Assembly: GCF_024722015.1 (NCBI RefSeq)
Contig: NZ_JANQBD010000008.1
Span: 1-64,000 of the forward strand
Source: Paenibacillus radicis (ex Xue et al. 2023)
GTDB taxonomy: Bacteria > Bacillota > Bacilli > Paenibacillales > NBRC-103111
Length of the DNA stretch: 64,000 nucleotides
Reading direction: 5' to 3'
The position numbers and the translations under genes were made by a program. Below, one piece after another: positions 48,977 through 58,224 of the stretch (the first letter of the stretch is position 1; each line of letters opens with the position of its first letter). The notes below the pieces were generated by a model that saw nothing but the letters and a program-made list of their open reading frames with translations, had not been told where the DNA came from and did no database searches.

Positions 48977-50890
48977 TCACCTCTCTCGGTCTGATCGTTC
49001 CAATGCACGTGCTGGTCTGCTTCCTGCCAATGTTTCATTCACTGAGCTAACCGCAGGGGCTGGCGCACGTGCGGGTATTGTCATCGTAACGGCAGCGCTC
49101 GAGCCTATGGCCGGATCAACAACATGAGTTAAAGTTACGGTTCGACCGAACCAAGTCGTTGGTATAGCCAAATTTCCGGATGCATCGATCTGTAACGTAA
49201 GGTTATCATTGTAAACGGAGCTGTACACGGAGTTGTATACGGAACTGTAAACTGTATTCGGGCTAAGACCGGTAAGCTTCATGTCCGCCCAGTCAATAGA
49301 CGGTACATATACTGGTATCGTCACTTCAGAAGTTTGGGTCCCGCCAAGTCCAAAGCTGTATTTGCCTGATGGGATGGATGCAGGTGTATAGCTAAAAGAA
49401 ATCTCACCGGTTGGTGTTGTCGTGGTGATTTGATTGGCATAGTCAAGCTTACCTAGCGGATTCACTCCGCGGGCAGTAACTTCGACGCCGCTTCCAGAAG
49501 TTAGGTTACCGGTAAGCTTTATTTGACCTGAGGCCGTATCTACTGCTGCCATAGCATTGCTGATGGTTGCCATAGACGGCGAAGCGCCAGGGTCAAGTAC
49601 CGAAACTATCACGGTGGGGTCAGATCCACCGCTCATATTCAGTGTAAAGGTAAGAAATGAGCCTGATGGGAAGCTGTTCAGATAGGCCGATGAAAACGTT
49701 ACTATATTGTTTTCAAATGTATAATCTGTATTTGGATTCAACGGCGTTGAGCCATGAAGAACCGATAAGAGCGTGTTGCCGTTCGGGGTCAAAGTGACCG
49801 GTATATTCGTCAATACGTTTGCTTTACTATAGCTAAATGCCATATAATTTGTGGTCGCATCCCCGGAACCGGATACGGTAACGGTCTTCTCAGTCGTAAC
49901 CGTGAGGTCTGAATTTAAGGCTGCTTGGACGGTGATGTTTCCTGGCGAAGCGGTACTGTCCACACTCAGCATACCGTTTGAATCCATCGTGACACCCGTT
50001 ATGACAGCTGGAATAGTAGACCATGTCACGGACGGGGAGTTGTCAACGGCTCCCGAACCGCTCGTATAGGCGCTTGTATACTGGAATGTTGCGGTGTCTG
50101 AAGCAGGGATAAACACAGGGCTTGGACCGCTAATCGACAGACCTGCCGGAGTACTGACTTGTACGTTGTCTATATGGAATACATGTGCATTGACTGCTGT
50201 ACTGTTAAAGGCAATGGAGCCTATACTTGACTGACTATTCAGCAGATAGGTATCATTGGCAAGCTCACCGGCGGATGTCATCAGCTTCACCGGATGCGGC
50301 GTAAGATCATTGCCGATGCTGGCAGATACTCGAACCTGCTTGTTGGTCATATCGATACTCAACATCAGATGAATCCATGTAGCAGGTATATTGGTATTCA
50401 CTCCAAACACGGATTGTATAGCGGTATTCGTCTGATCTCTAAAGGCCGTGACGTCTGGACTTACTCTTGTTGCAGAAGGGGCTGACATGTTAAATCCCTT
50501 ACCATTAGAGCCTTGAATGAGTATGTGAAAATTCTCGCTGCCATCCGAATTATACACGTAAAAATAATCCGCTACTTGAGCGCTTCTTTGGATGTCGAAG
50601 CTGATTACAGCCTCGCCTGATGTAATGGCAGCCGGTAACATTTTTTTGGCAGTGAAGCTTCCGCCAGCCGGATGAACCATACTTAACGCATGATTAGCTG
50701 CGTTATTACTCCCATCGGTAACCGTAGTGATACTCGCAGAAGGATTCCCCGTTATTGTCCAACCGCTATCGCCCACCGAAGTGGAACTTTCAAAATGATC
50801 GTTTATGGAATAGGTATTGGCGTTGACGGTAACCACAGCTGACATGAACATGCATAGGAACATCGCAAGCCATAAAGACTTTTTGAACAT
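48977..50890 (-). CDS. Secreted multidomain protein with CBM_X2-like module
   Basis: 637 aa from the ATG at 50890 (AGGAGG). Signal peptide about 1-24. About 28-245: a concanavalin-like lectin domain (FESSTSVGDSGWTITGNP; WIHLMLSIDMTNKQVRVSAS). About 255-340: Ig-like. About 350-433: CBM_X2-like (VTLTPNGNTLLSVLHGSTPL, NIVTFSSAYLNSFPSGSFLT). Then two beta-domains. The end (IPARAPAPAVSSVNETLAGS) looks like the beginning of a further repeat cut short, and the tail RPARALERSDRER is translated from the next gene's leader. No catalytic domain seen: probably a glycan-binding surface or secreted partner, C-terminally truncated. Confidence 0.75.
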   Translation of the reverse strand: MFKKSLWLAMFLCMFMSAVVTVNANTYSINDHFESSTSVGDSGWTITGNPSASITTVTDGSNNAANHALSMVHPAGGSFTAKKMLPAAITSGEAVISFDIQRSAQVADYFYVYNSDGSENFHILIQGSNGKGFNMSAPSATRVSPDVTAFRDQTNTAIQSVFGVNTNIPATWIHLMLSIDMTNKQVRVSASIGNDLTPHPVKLMTSAGELANDTYLLNSQSSIGSIAFNSTAVNAHVFHIDNVQVSTPAGLSISGPSPVFIPASDTATFQYTSAYTSGSGAVDNSPSVTWSTIPAVITGVTMDSNGMLSVDSTASPGNITVQAALNSDLTVTTEKTVTVSGSGDATTNYMAFSYSKANVLTNIPVTLTPNGNTLLSVLHGSTPLNPNTDYTFENNIVTFSSAYLNSFPSGSFLTFTLNMSGGSDPTVIVSVLDPGASPSMATISNAMAAVDTASGQIKLTGNLTSGSGVEVTARGVNPLGKLDYANQITTTTPTGEISFSYTPASIPSGKYSFGLGGTQTSEVTIPVYVPSIDWADMKLTGLSPNTVYSSVYNSVYSSVYNDNLTLQIDASGNLAIPTTWFGRTVTLTHVVDPAIGSSAAVTMTIPARAPAPAVSSVNETLAGSRPARALERSDRER

Positions 50891-50971
50891 AAATTCGCCT
50901 CCTACTATAAAAAAGAAAAAAGCTTGAGAGGCGTCATGTAAGCATGCAGTAACGCCCCTCGGATGTTTCAT

Positions 50972-52429
50972 TCAATCGCCGTCTGCAGCAACAACGGTTC
51001 CTGGCCACTTAGGCGACTGATCGAGATAGCCCTGCGGCACGTGGCGCTGTGCATCATAGCTTACCAATTGATCGCCGTTCAGCGCTTCGGTAAATCCATA
51101 CGATTGATAATATTGCGCCATGGCTTCGCGGCATTGAAGGCACAGCTCAGGATGCTCCGCTGAGATATCCGTAAATTCCTCCGGATCGTTCTCCATATCG
51201 AACAAGTTATACTTGCCGCCATTAGTATGGTAAATAAATTTGTAATTGTCCCAGCGCAGCATCATCTTCATCACTCGGCCGCGGCCGACCTCAGCGAAGA
51301 TGCGGTCCCGCAAAGGCCGGTCCGGGTCCGAAGCGGCAGCCAGCAGGTTTAATCCCGAAGAAGCTTCCGGTACGCTTCCGCCGGATGCGGCGATGAAGGA
51401 AGCGTAAATATCCTGAAGCAGCGCCAGCTGTTCCCTTCGTTCCCCCTGTGGCACCGACGCCGGCCAGCTGACAATAAGCGGCACTTTGGCTGACGCTTCA
51501 TAGAACGTGCGTTTACCGTAGGAATAATGATCACCCAGCATCTCTCCGTGATCCGATGTAAATACGATGAGGGTATCGTCGATTAATCCGCACGACTCCA
51601 GTGTGTCGAGGATGCGCCCGATTTGCTTATCCACCTGCGATACGCTGCCATAATAGTAGGCCCGCATTTTCAATTCATCTTCCAACGTCAGGCTATCTAT
51701 GCCGTTAACCTTGTAATCGTTCATCACGTCGATGGCGTAATCGTCGGGTGTACGTTCAAATTCCCTGCGAACAGGCAGCGGAACCTGCTCCAGCGCGTAC
51801 ATCGTATCGTACGGAACGCAAGGATCGAACGGAGGGTGAGGTTTAATGAAAGAAGAAAAGATGAAAAACGGCCGGTTTTGGTTTTGACGAATGACGCGGC
51901 ACGTCGTATCCCCCGTCCAAGCGGTTGTATGCAAATGCTCCGGCAGCTCCGAAATTTGAGGAACGTAATACAGCTCGCTCCGTTTGCCGTGGGGTTCGGT
52001 CAGATGACCATACCCCTGCTCCCTTAAGAACTGCAAATACTCATCATCGGCAAAGTGGGAAGGAATTTCCTCCGATAGCAGCATGCGGTCAAAGCCGTAA
52101 TGCTTTCTTTCCGGCTGAAAATGCATCTTCCCTACAGCGCATGTGAAATATCCCTGCTTACGAACGAGCTCGGGCAGTGGATGATCGATCTCCTTTGCCA
52201 AATTTTCATTTTTGAGCAAGCCCAATTCAAATGGATTGAGACCGGAAATCAGCCCATGACGGGCGGGGACGCAAACCGGCGTTTGGCTGTAAGCTTGATC
52301 GAAGCATATCCCCCTCCGGGCAAGCCGGTCGATGTTCGGCGTCTTCACGAGTGGATTACCGTAGCACCCCAGCGCATCAAAACGCAATTGGTCACACATA
52401 ATGAGCAGTAAATTCGGCTTTTTGGTCAT
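50972..52429 (-). CDS. Type I sulfatase (formylglycine-dependent)
   Basis: 485 aa, no signal peptide. Alkaline-phosphatase-fold sulfatase: metal Asp in LLIMCDQLRFDALG; the formylglycine motif CVPAR at Cys53 (SQTPVCVPARHGLISG); metal residues in IVFTSDHGEMLGDH; and a C-terminal subdomain with FDMENDPEEFTDIS. The cysteine must be converted to formylglycine by a maturase, not in this window. CVPAR instead of the commoner CxPSR is allowed by the consensus. Cytosolic location implies desulfation of imported sugars. GGAGG precedes the ATG. Confidence 0.93.
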   Translation of the reverse strand: MTKKPNLLLIMCDQLRFDALGCYGNPLVKTPNIDRLARRGICFDQAYSQTPVCVPARHGLISGLNPFELGLLKNENLAKEIDHPLPELVRKQGYFTCAVGKMHFQPERKHYGFDRMLLSEEIPSHFADDEYLQFLREQGYGHLTEPHGKRSELYYVPQISELPEHLHTTAWTGDTTCRVIRQNQNRPFFIFSSFIKPHPPFDPCVPYDTMYALEQVPLPVRREFERTPDDYAIDVMNDYKVNGIDSLTLEDELKMRAYYYGSVSQVDKQIGRILDTLESCGLIDDTLIVFTSDHGEMLGDHYSYGKRTFYEASAKVPLIVSWPASVPQGERREQLALLQDIYASFIAASGGSVPEASSGLNLLAAASDPDRPLRDRIFAEVGRGRVMKMMLRWDNYKFIYHTNGGKYNLFDMENDPEEFTDISAEHPELCLQCREAMAQYYQSYGFTEALNGDQLVSYDAQRHVPQGYLDQSPKWPGTVVAADGD

Positions 52430-52500
52430 GTCATTACCTCCAAAACTCCCTTTATTTATGCTGGACGTGTCACAGTGTCACAGCCTTAGTCAGTCCGGCG

Positions 52501-54048
52501 TCAGACGCCGCCCTTTTGCAGAATCCCCACACGCCCTTCCCACTTCGGAAATTCCGCTTCATCCTGAAAGATGCCCTGCTTAATCCATTCCTTGCACTCA
52601 GGGTCCGTCAACGTTAGCGTATAATCCTCGCCATTGCTGCCGATCAGGCCCAGATCGCGCTTCGCTCTCAGCGAAACCGCTTCCGGATCGACAATCTCTC
52701 TCAGCAAAGCTTCAAATTGTTGGAGAAGCTCCCGGTAGCTTTCCTCCCCTGCCAGGTCCGTCATTTCCTGCGGGTCCTCCTCCAGGTTAAACAGCGATGG
52801 CCGGTCATTGACGTAGTAGGTAAATTTGTAGCCGTCCTTCACGAGCATATACCAATCCTGTTTAAAGAAATTGCCGTGATACTCGGAAAACGCGTAATCG
52901 TGCCTACCCTGCTGACGGCCGTCCTTGATTAGAGGAAGCCAGCTCATTCCCGGGCGGTCCGGCTCCGTCTCCAATCCTGCGATATCCATGAGCGTTGGAT
53001 ACAGATCAACCAAGGTGACCGGCTGATCGATGCGCTGCCTGCTTGGCAGCCCTGGACCTTTGACGATAAGAGGAACCCCGACAGAAGCGTCGTAGCTGCA
53101 TTGTTTAAAGAAGAGCCCGTGCTCGCCAAGATTTTCGCCGTGGTCGGACATGTAGACGATATACGTGTTATCGTACAAATTTTGCGCTTTCAGTTCGGCA
53201 ATAATTCTGCCGATATTGTCATCCAATGCAGTAATCATCCCGTAGTAGGAAGCAAGGAGGTTGCGCAGCACAGGTTCGGTGATTTCCCCGAGACCGAGAG
53301 CATTTTGCATATTGCGTACCTGCGGATGAAGCCGGTCGTTAGGAAAATGGGCGTCATGCGGCATGACCACGTTGTCAGGAAAATACTTTTCGTAATACGG
53401 CTTCGGCACTCTGTACGGCCAATGAGGGAACATGAGTCCGACGTACATGGCCCATGGCTTCTGTTCCTTGTTCTTCCCCTTGCGCTTTAAGTAATCGATT
53501 GCCCAATCGGTGACCACCCGGTCGTGATCGTAGAAGCCGAGATCCTTATCGTATCCCGTGTCGCCGTCCGTGATGATATCTTCGCGTATACCCGCATTGA
53601 GAATGGTCTTGCGCTTGTCAGCCCTTACATGGCCTTCGAGTCTGGAATACAGCGGTGTGGTCCGCGGATAAGGGGTAAACGCCGGACGTTTCTTGATAAT
53701 CTTATACTCGCTGAATCCCCCATCCTGATAGTCACCGCAGAAATCCATCTTTCCGAACATCGCTGATGGAATTCCAGCCTGATCCAGCTTTCGCGACCAT
53801 GTCATTTCCTCGCGGTCCAGAGGGCAGCCGAGAAACCAGCTGTCGATTTGATTCGGATATTTGCCTGTAACAAAGCTCATTCTGCTTGGCGTACATACAG
53901 GGCAGTTGCTGTAAGCTCTGCTGAAGTAAGTCCCCTCTGCAGCCAATTGATCGAGATTCGGCGTCTGAATATACGGATGTCCGCGGTATCCCATGATCAG
54001 AGGATGATGCTGGTCGCTGCAAATGACTACAATATTAGGTTGGCTCAT
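52501..54048 (-). CDS. Type I sulfatase (formylglycine-dependent)
   Basis: 515 aa, no signal peptide. Metal-binding VVICSDQHHP; formylglycine motif CTPSR at Cys52 (NCPVCTPSRMSFVTGKYP); IVYMSDHGENLGEHGLFFK for the second metal cluster; and SLFNLEEDPQEMTDLAG near the end. It is only moderately similar to the sulfatase downstream, so the two probably act on different sulfate positions. Overlaps the preceding gene by 14 bp, so translation is coupled. Confidence 0.94.
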   Translation of the reverse strand: MSQPNIVVICSDQHHPLIMGYRGHPYIQTPNLDQLAAEGTYFSRAYSNCPVCTPSRMSFVTGKYPNQIDSWFLGCPLDREEMTWSRKLDQAGIPSAMFGKMDFCGDYQDGGFSEYKIIKKRPAFTPYPRTTPLYSRLEGHVRADKRKTILNAGIREDIITDGDTGYDKDLGFYDHDRVVTDWAIDYLKRKGKNKEQKPWAMYVGLMFPHWPYRVPKPYYEKYFPDNVVMPHDAHFPNDRLHPQVRNMQNALGLGEITEPVLRNLLASYYGMITALDDNIGRIIAELKAQNLYDNTYIVYMSDHGENLGEHGLFFKQCSYDASVGVPLIVKGPGLPSRQRIDQPVTLVDLYPTLMDIAGLETEPDRPGMSWLPLIKDGRQQGRHDYAFSEYHGNFFKQDWYMLVKDGYKFTYYVNDRPSLFNLEEDPQEMTDLAGEESYRELLQQFEALLREIVDPEAVSLRAKRDLGLIGSNGEDYTLTLTDPECKEWIKQGIFQDEAEFPKWEGRVGILQKGGV

Positions 54049-56212
54049 AGGTCGATGCCCCTTTCAAGGTTGATCCTATACTCGTAAGCGAAAAGCTTCG
54101 GTAATGGGTATGACTGCCTTCCGCATTCGAAAACCCGATCATGCCGTTCAAATAAGGACGGTCGTCATCGGAATAGTCGATGACCGGTGTGCCATTCACC
54201 GATACTTGGAATCGATTGCCTTCAGTCCTCACAGATAAGGTGGAAGCGATTCCTAATTTCCAATCATAATGGCTCTCGGACAACACCCGGTATCCGTTAT
54301 CGTTCTTATACAGCACCAGCTTGCCTTCCGGGGCAAATCCTACCGCATAGGAGCGAATGCCTCCCTGCACGCGAAAATTGATCCGATGGTGTTCCCCCAG
54401 CTGTGGAACGACAACCGTCTCAAACGCATAATCCTCCCAATCGAGCCTGCCGGTATAGCTTTCCGCCGTCTCACCGAAATAGCTTCCGCTCAATTCGCCG
54501 TTCTCCAGCGTCCAGATGCCTCGCAAATAAGTCATTTGGCTGACTTCGATATGCAAGCCATTCCACTTTTCGAGCGTCTCTTGAGCAAAATCGATAGCAT
54601 AATCCGGCTTCCCGCCAAAAATTACGTCATCGATATAACAGACGAGACTCGGTCCTTTGGCGCCCTTACCATCCATCGGAATGAACTCGATCCCCGCCTG
54701 CTCCAGGCAGCAATTGTTCAATCGGGGAATTTGGAATGCAAGCCGAATCCATTGGCCGGCGCTCAATAAGACTGTGTCACCGTAGTGTCGCGTGCCGCTG
54801 TTCCCATCCTTGACATACAGTCGAGCCGTCACACGCTGGTTTGTGGAACCGGGCAGCATGACTTGGGCTTCCACCGATTGGCCGGGGTATAAAATAGGCG
54901 AGAAGCTCGGGTCATAACGGCTGTCATTGAAATCATCGGGGCGGTAATACGTTTGATGATACACCCGATAAGCGCAACCTCCTTGAACGCAGTCAAAAAG
55001 CACCTTTAAGGACCTTTCGCCGGAAGCGGCAAACTGATCCGTGTTCACGATCCGTCCCGTCAATGGCAGTGGGTCGTTGTGCTCCAGGCGGAACGCATGC
55101 GTGGAACCGGGGTACTCGAAGTGGAACCTCATGCTCTTCTCCGCGAAGATCGCAGACCAGCGCTCCGGAGCCTCCTCGCCCGCAAGCTTGTAGCCAAGTC
55201 TGGCGATATAGGTGGCGCACCATGGAATATCCAGTATATTCAGCGACCCAATGACGCTTGAGCAGCACAGGAAGTCATTAATAGGCTTCCGCCACTTGTC
55301 ATCGATGGCTTCAATCCCCCCGCGTACTCCCATAATGGTAGCCACGTTGGCAACGTTACAATCCGTATCCCAGCCGCACATATTGCAAATGTTGATCGTC
55401 CTGGAAAAGTCGCCTTCACCGTACAGCAGCGATAAAATCATAACGGCCGAGTTTGGTATAATGTGACAGTGTCCGGGGTACTTGTCGTAGCCGTAATGAG
55501 CCTTGACGAATTGAAACGCTTCCCGCCAAGCGTGCGGGCTCGCCTTATAAAAGGCGATGACGTCGCGTGTCACTCGCGCATATTCGCAATCCGCAGGGAT
55601 ATGCGCCAGCCCCGTCTCGATGATTCGCTCGATATCCCGCTCAACAAAAGCGGAGGCGATGCAGGCAGCTATGAACATCCCGCCGAATTTGCCGTTCCCA
55701 TCGTGCGACACCGAAGCGATTTTCTCCGCAAAGTGCGCCGCCATTTGGGGATTTCCAGGGGCGATCAGTCCCCAGCAGTCGATAAAAATCTGCCCGCCGA
55801 TCTGTTCGGCGACAGCGATTCCGTTTTGTTCGATGGACCCGGAACGCGGGGCCATGATGCCGTTTTTCAAATTAAGGTAGGCGGTATGCTCGGTTGATTT
55901 CCCGTAGCCCCCCCACCAATAAAAGCCGTGGCCGTCCGGGGCGTAATTCAGCCAGGTCAGCCCCATTTGCTCCGCAGTAATCTCCGTTCCACATACGTAA
56001 TCCTCTAGCGCTCGCAGGAAAAATATCGGACCGTTCGTATCGTCGTCCGCTGCAAAATTTTTAAATTCATGCAAATATTCCGTAATTTCGCCGAACGTCC
56101 GCTCGATCCGGTCATATGTCCAGTTCTCGATGTTTCCGCCGTGCCTGACGCCGATCACCTTGGCCAGCCAACTGGCATACACTCTTTCTACGTAATCGTT
56201 TGGTATGGTCAT
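54035..56212 (-). CDS. ADP-ribosylglycohydrolase-fold protein with C-terminal lectin-like domains
   Basis: 725 aa, no signal peptide. About 1-320 is an ADP-ribosyl-glycohydrolase fold with both acidic metal motifs: FAADDDTNGPIFFLRALEDY and MCGWDTDCNVANVATIMG. About 330-510 is a beta-rich domain and about 540-710 a concanavalin-like/DUF1080-type domain (LEKWNGLHIEVSQM, WTLENGELSGSYFG, HRINFRVQGG). In glycan loci such proteins are frequent but biochemically unassigned; the fold may act on a sugar glycoside rather than ADP-ribose (inference). AAGGTGAAG precedes the ATG. Confidence 0.85.
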   Translation of the reverse strand: MTIPNDYVERVYASWLAKVIGVRHGGNIENWTYDRIERTFGEITEYLHEFKNFAADDDTNGPIFFLRALEDYVCGTEITAEQMGLTWLNYAPDGHGFYWWGGYGKSTEHTAYLNLKNGIMAPRSGSIEQNGIAVAEQIGGQIFIDCWGLIAPGNPQMAAHFAEKIASVSHDGNGKFGGMFIAACIASAFVERDIERIIETGLAHIPADCEYARVTRDVIAFYKASPHAWREAFQFVKAHYGYDKYPGHCHIIPNSAVMILSLLYGEGDFSRTINICNMCGWDTDCNVANVATIMGVRGGIEAIDDKWRKPINDFLCCSSVIGSLNILDIPWCATYIARLGYKLAGEEAPERWSAIFAEKSMRFHFEYPGSTHAFRLEHNDPLPLTGRIVNTDQFAASGERSLKVLFDCVQGGCAYRVYHQTYYRPDDFNDSRYDPSFSPILYPGQSVEAQVMLPGSTNQRVTARLYVKDGNSGTRHYGDTVLLSAGQWIRLAFQIPRLNNCCLEQAGIEFIPMDGKGAKGPSLVCYIDDVIFGGKPDYAIDFAQETLEKWNGLHIEVSQMTYLRGIWTLENGELSGSYFGETAESYTGRLDWEDYAFETVVVPQLGEHHRINFRVQGGIRSYAVGFAPEGKLVLYKNDNGYRVLSESHYDWKLGIASTLSVRTEGNRFQVSVNGTPVIDYSDDDRPYLNGMIGFSNAEGSHTHYRSFSLTSIGSTLKGASTYEPT

Positions 56213-56279
56213 GAATCACTTCACCTTCGCTCGTTAGATTTGGGGAAACGCGGGTTCGACCACCGCCATGCGGTAAGCC

Positions 56280-57296
56280 CTACCTCTGTTTGACGGTGGA
56301 TTCCCTGACAATCAGCCGGGGCTCCAAGGTGATTCTCTCAAAGGCTCGAGCCTCATCATCAATACGGAGCAGCAGCCTCTCTACTGCAATACGCCCCATT
56401 TCCGCCACTAAATTGGAAACCGAACTCACTTTAGGTCTGGTTAAATTACACCATGGGATATTATCGATTCCCACTACAGCGACATCCTCCGGTACGCGCA
56501 GCCCCAGATCGATCAGACCTTGAACGACACCGATGGCCACAAGATCATTGGCTGCGAACACCGCATCGGGGATTTCGTTCAAATTGTAAAAATAACGGGC
56601 TGCTTCGAGGCCGGTATCGATGGCCAGTCTTTCCCCGGTATAAACTAAAGCGCTGTCGAACTCCATAAAATGGGAGGCAAGCGACTGCTCGTAGGCTGCA
56701 TAGCGGGCTCCGCGGTGTACCGTCATGTTACCGGCGTAAGCAATGCGCCTTCTGCCGATGCGGATCAGATGATCCATCGCCATGTATCCTTCGTTTTCTC
56801 TCAGCCCCACCGTATCTGCCGGCATATCGTCCTCGTAATTTCCGATCAGGGTAACGGGAACGTTCGCTTTTTTTATAATCTTGCTTAACGTTTTCGGATG
56901 GCTGATCGACAGCAGGACGATCCCGTCCACATGCATATCGCTTGCTTCCTTGATGACTGCCAGCTCCTCGGACGGGTTGCCGTAATGATTGATCAGCACT
57001 AAGCGAAAGTTGTTTTGCTTCGCCACTTGTTCGGCGCCCCACGCAAGCTCCGGATAATACGGGTTGCGAATATCGTCAATGGCGAGCGCAATTTGGCGGC
57101 GCAGCTTGGTCTTCAAGCTTCGCGCCACAATATTTGGCGTAAAGCCAAGCTCTTCAATCACCCGGTTCACCTTTAACCTTGTAACCGGTTTTACCCCGGG
57201 GGCGTTGTTAATAATTCGAGAAACGGTAGATTTGGCAACCCCCGCCGTCCTGGCGACGTCATCAATGGTTACCTTGGGTCTAGTTTCCAATGTCAT
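56280..57296 (-). CDS. LacI-family transcriptional regulator
   Basis: 338 aa. The DNA-binding head is VTIDDVARTAGVAKSTVSRI with hinge RLKVNRVIEELGFTPNIVAR, then a periplasmic-binding-protein-like effector domain (DIRNPYYPELAWGAEQVAKQ, DAVFAANDLVAIGVVQGLID). GAGGGGG precedes the ATG. Lying between the transporter and enzyme genes, it is the expected repressor of this locus, with an oligosaccharide as inducer. A palindrome at 57319-57328 upstream suggests autoregulation. Confidence 0.94.
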   Translation of the reverse strand: MTLETRPKVTIDDVARTAGVAKSTVSRIINNAPGVKPVTRLKVNRVIEELGFTPNIVARSLKTKLRRQIALAIDDIRNPYYPELAWGAEQVAKQNNFRLVLINHYGNPSEELAVIKEASDMHVDGIVLLSISHPKTLSKIIKKANVPVTLIGNYEDDMPADTVGLRENEGYMAMDHLIRIGRRRIAYAGNMTVHRGARYAAYEQSLASHFMEFDSALVYTGERLAIDTGLEAARYFYNLNEIPDAVFAANDLVAIGVVQGLIDLGLRVPEDVAVVGIDNIPWCNLTRPKVSSVSNLVAEMGRIAVERLLLRIDDEARAFERITLEPRLIVRESTVKQR

Positions 57297-57315
57297 TCCC
57301 CCTCCCGAACCCGCT

Positions 57316-57334
57316 TTGGAATCGATTCGATTTT
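57316..57334. promoter_or_regulatory. Putative LacI-family operator, lacI upstream site
   Basis: TTGGAATCGATTCGATTTT contains the palindrome GAATCGATTC and matches the site at 60903-60921 in 17 of 19 positions. The central CG and flanks are typical of LacI-family operators. Confidence 0.65.
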
Positions 57335-57353
57335 CATATTCATGATGATGGAG

Positions 57354-58223
57354 CTATCCCTTGACCGAGCCCATCAGCATCCCTTTGTTGAAATATTTTT
57401 GCATAAATGGATAGCCGACCAATAGCGGTAACGCGGTCAAAACAATCGCAGCCATCTTCACTGCCGGACTGTACTGAAAGGTTGTTGCCATAGTCTCCAT
57501 GCTGCCGTTAGCTTCGTTCATCATTTGCCGCAGGAATACCTGCAAGGGCCATTTATCCGAATCGTTCAAATACATGACGGCATTGAAGTAGGCGTTCCAG
57601 TTCTGCACCGCATAGAAGAGCGTAAACGTAGCTACCGCCGGTAAAGAAAGCGGCAGGATCACTTGCCAGAACAGCCGCAGTTCACCGCAGCCGTCGATAC
57701 GGGCGGATTCTTCCAGCTCTATCGGTATATTCTGAAAAAAACTGCGCATGACGATCAAATGAAACGGCGCGATCGCTCCTGATAAGAAAAGCGCCCAATA
57801 GCTGTTCAGCAGATGCAAGCTTTTGACAACCAGATAAGTCGGGATAATTCCTCCCCCGAATAGCATGGTGAACAGCACCATGAAATTGAGCACCCGCCTT
57901 CCGCCCAGCCATGGCTTGGAAAGCCCATAGGCCATGAGAGAGGTCAGCGTCATGTTCACTGTCGTGCCGACGAGCGTGATATATACCGCATTGTTGAACG
58001 ATATAATGAATTGCTCGCTGTTCATCAGATAGCCGTACGCATTGATCGTCCATTGATGAGGGATCAGAAAAAATCCGCGGGTAACGATCTCTTCTCTCGG
58101 CGCGAACGAGGTCAGCACCACATATAGAAAAGGAAATATCACGGATATCAGGCTGATCACCAATATTCCCCTGGATAAGAAGGTAAACATGAGATCTTTA
58201 TCGCGGATATGAAAGCCCATCAT
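57354..58223 (-). CDS. Carbohydrate ABC transporter permease (LplC/MalG-like)
   Basis: 289 aa, six helices. The EAA loop that docks on the ATPase is ELEESARIDGCGELRLFWQV then ILPLSLPAV. The terminal GMLMGSVKG is typical of LplC proteins. The start at 58223 follows GAGGGGG and overlaps the upstream permease stop. The partner ATPase is not encoded here; a shared MsmX-type ATPase elsewhere is expected, as for other Lpl/Ytc systems. Confidence 0.92.
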   Translation of the reverse strand: MMGFHIRDKDLMFTFLSRGILVISLISVIFPFLYVVLTSFAPREEIVTRGFFLIPHQWTINAYGYLMNSEQFIISFNNAVYITLVGTTVNMTLTSLMAYGLSKPWLGGRRVLNFMVLFTMLFGGGIIPTYLVVKSLHLLNSYWALFLSGAIAPFHLIVMRSFFQNIPIELEESARIDGCGELRLFWQVILPLSLPAVATFTLFYAVQNWNAYFNAVMYLNDSDKWPLQVFLRQMMNEANGSMETMATTFQYSPAVKMAAIVLTALPLLVGYPFMQKYFNKGMLMGSVKG

Positions 58224-58224
58224 C

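Noticed and set aside
54187..55897. Several plus-strand frames over 100 codons across the ADP-ribosylglycohydrolase gene
   Set aside because: Antisense frames in GC-rich coding DNA; no start signals and no protein family resemblance.
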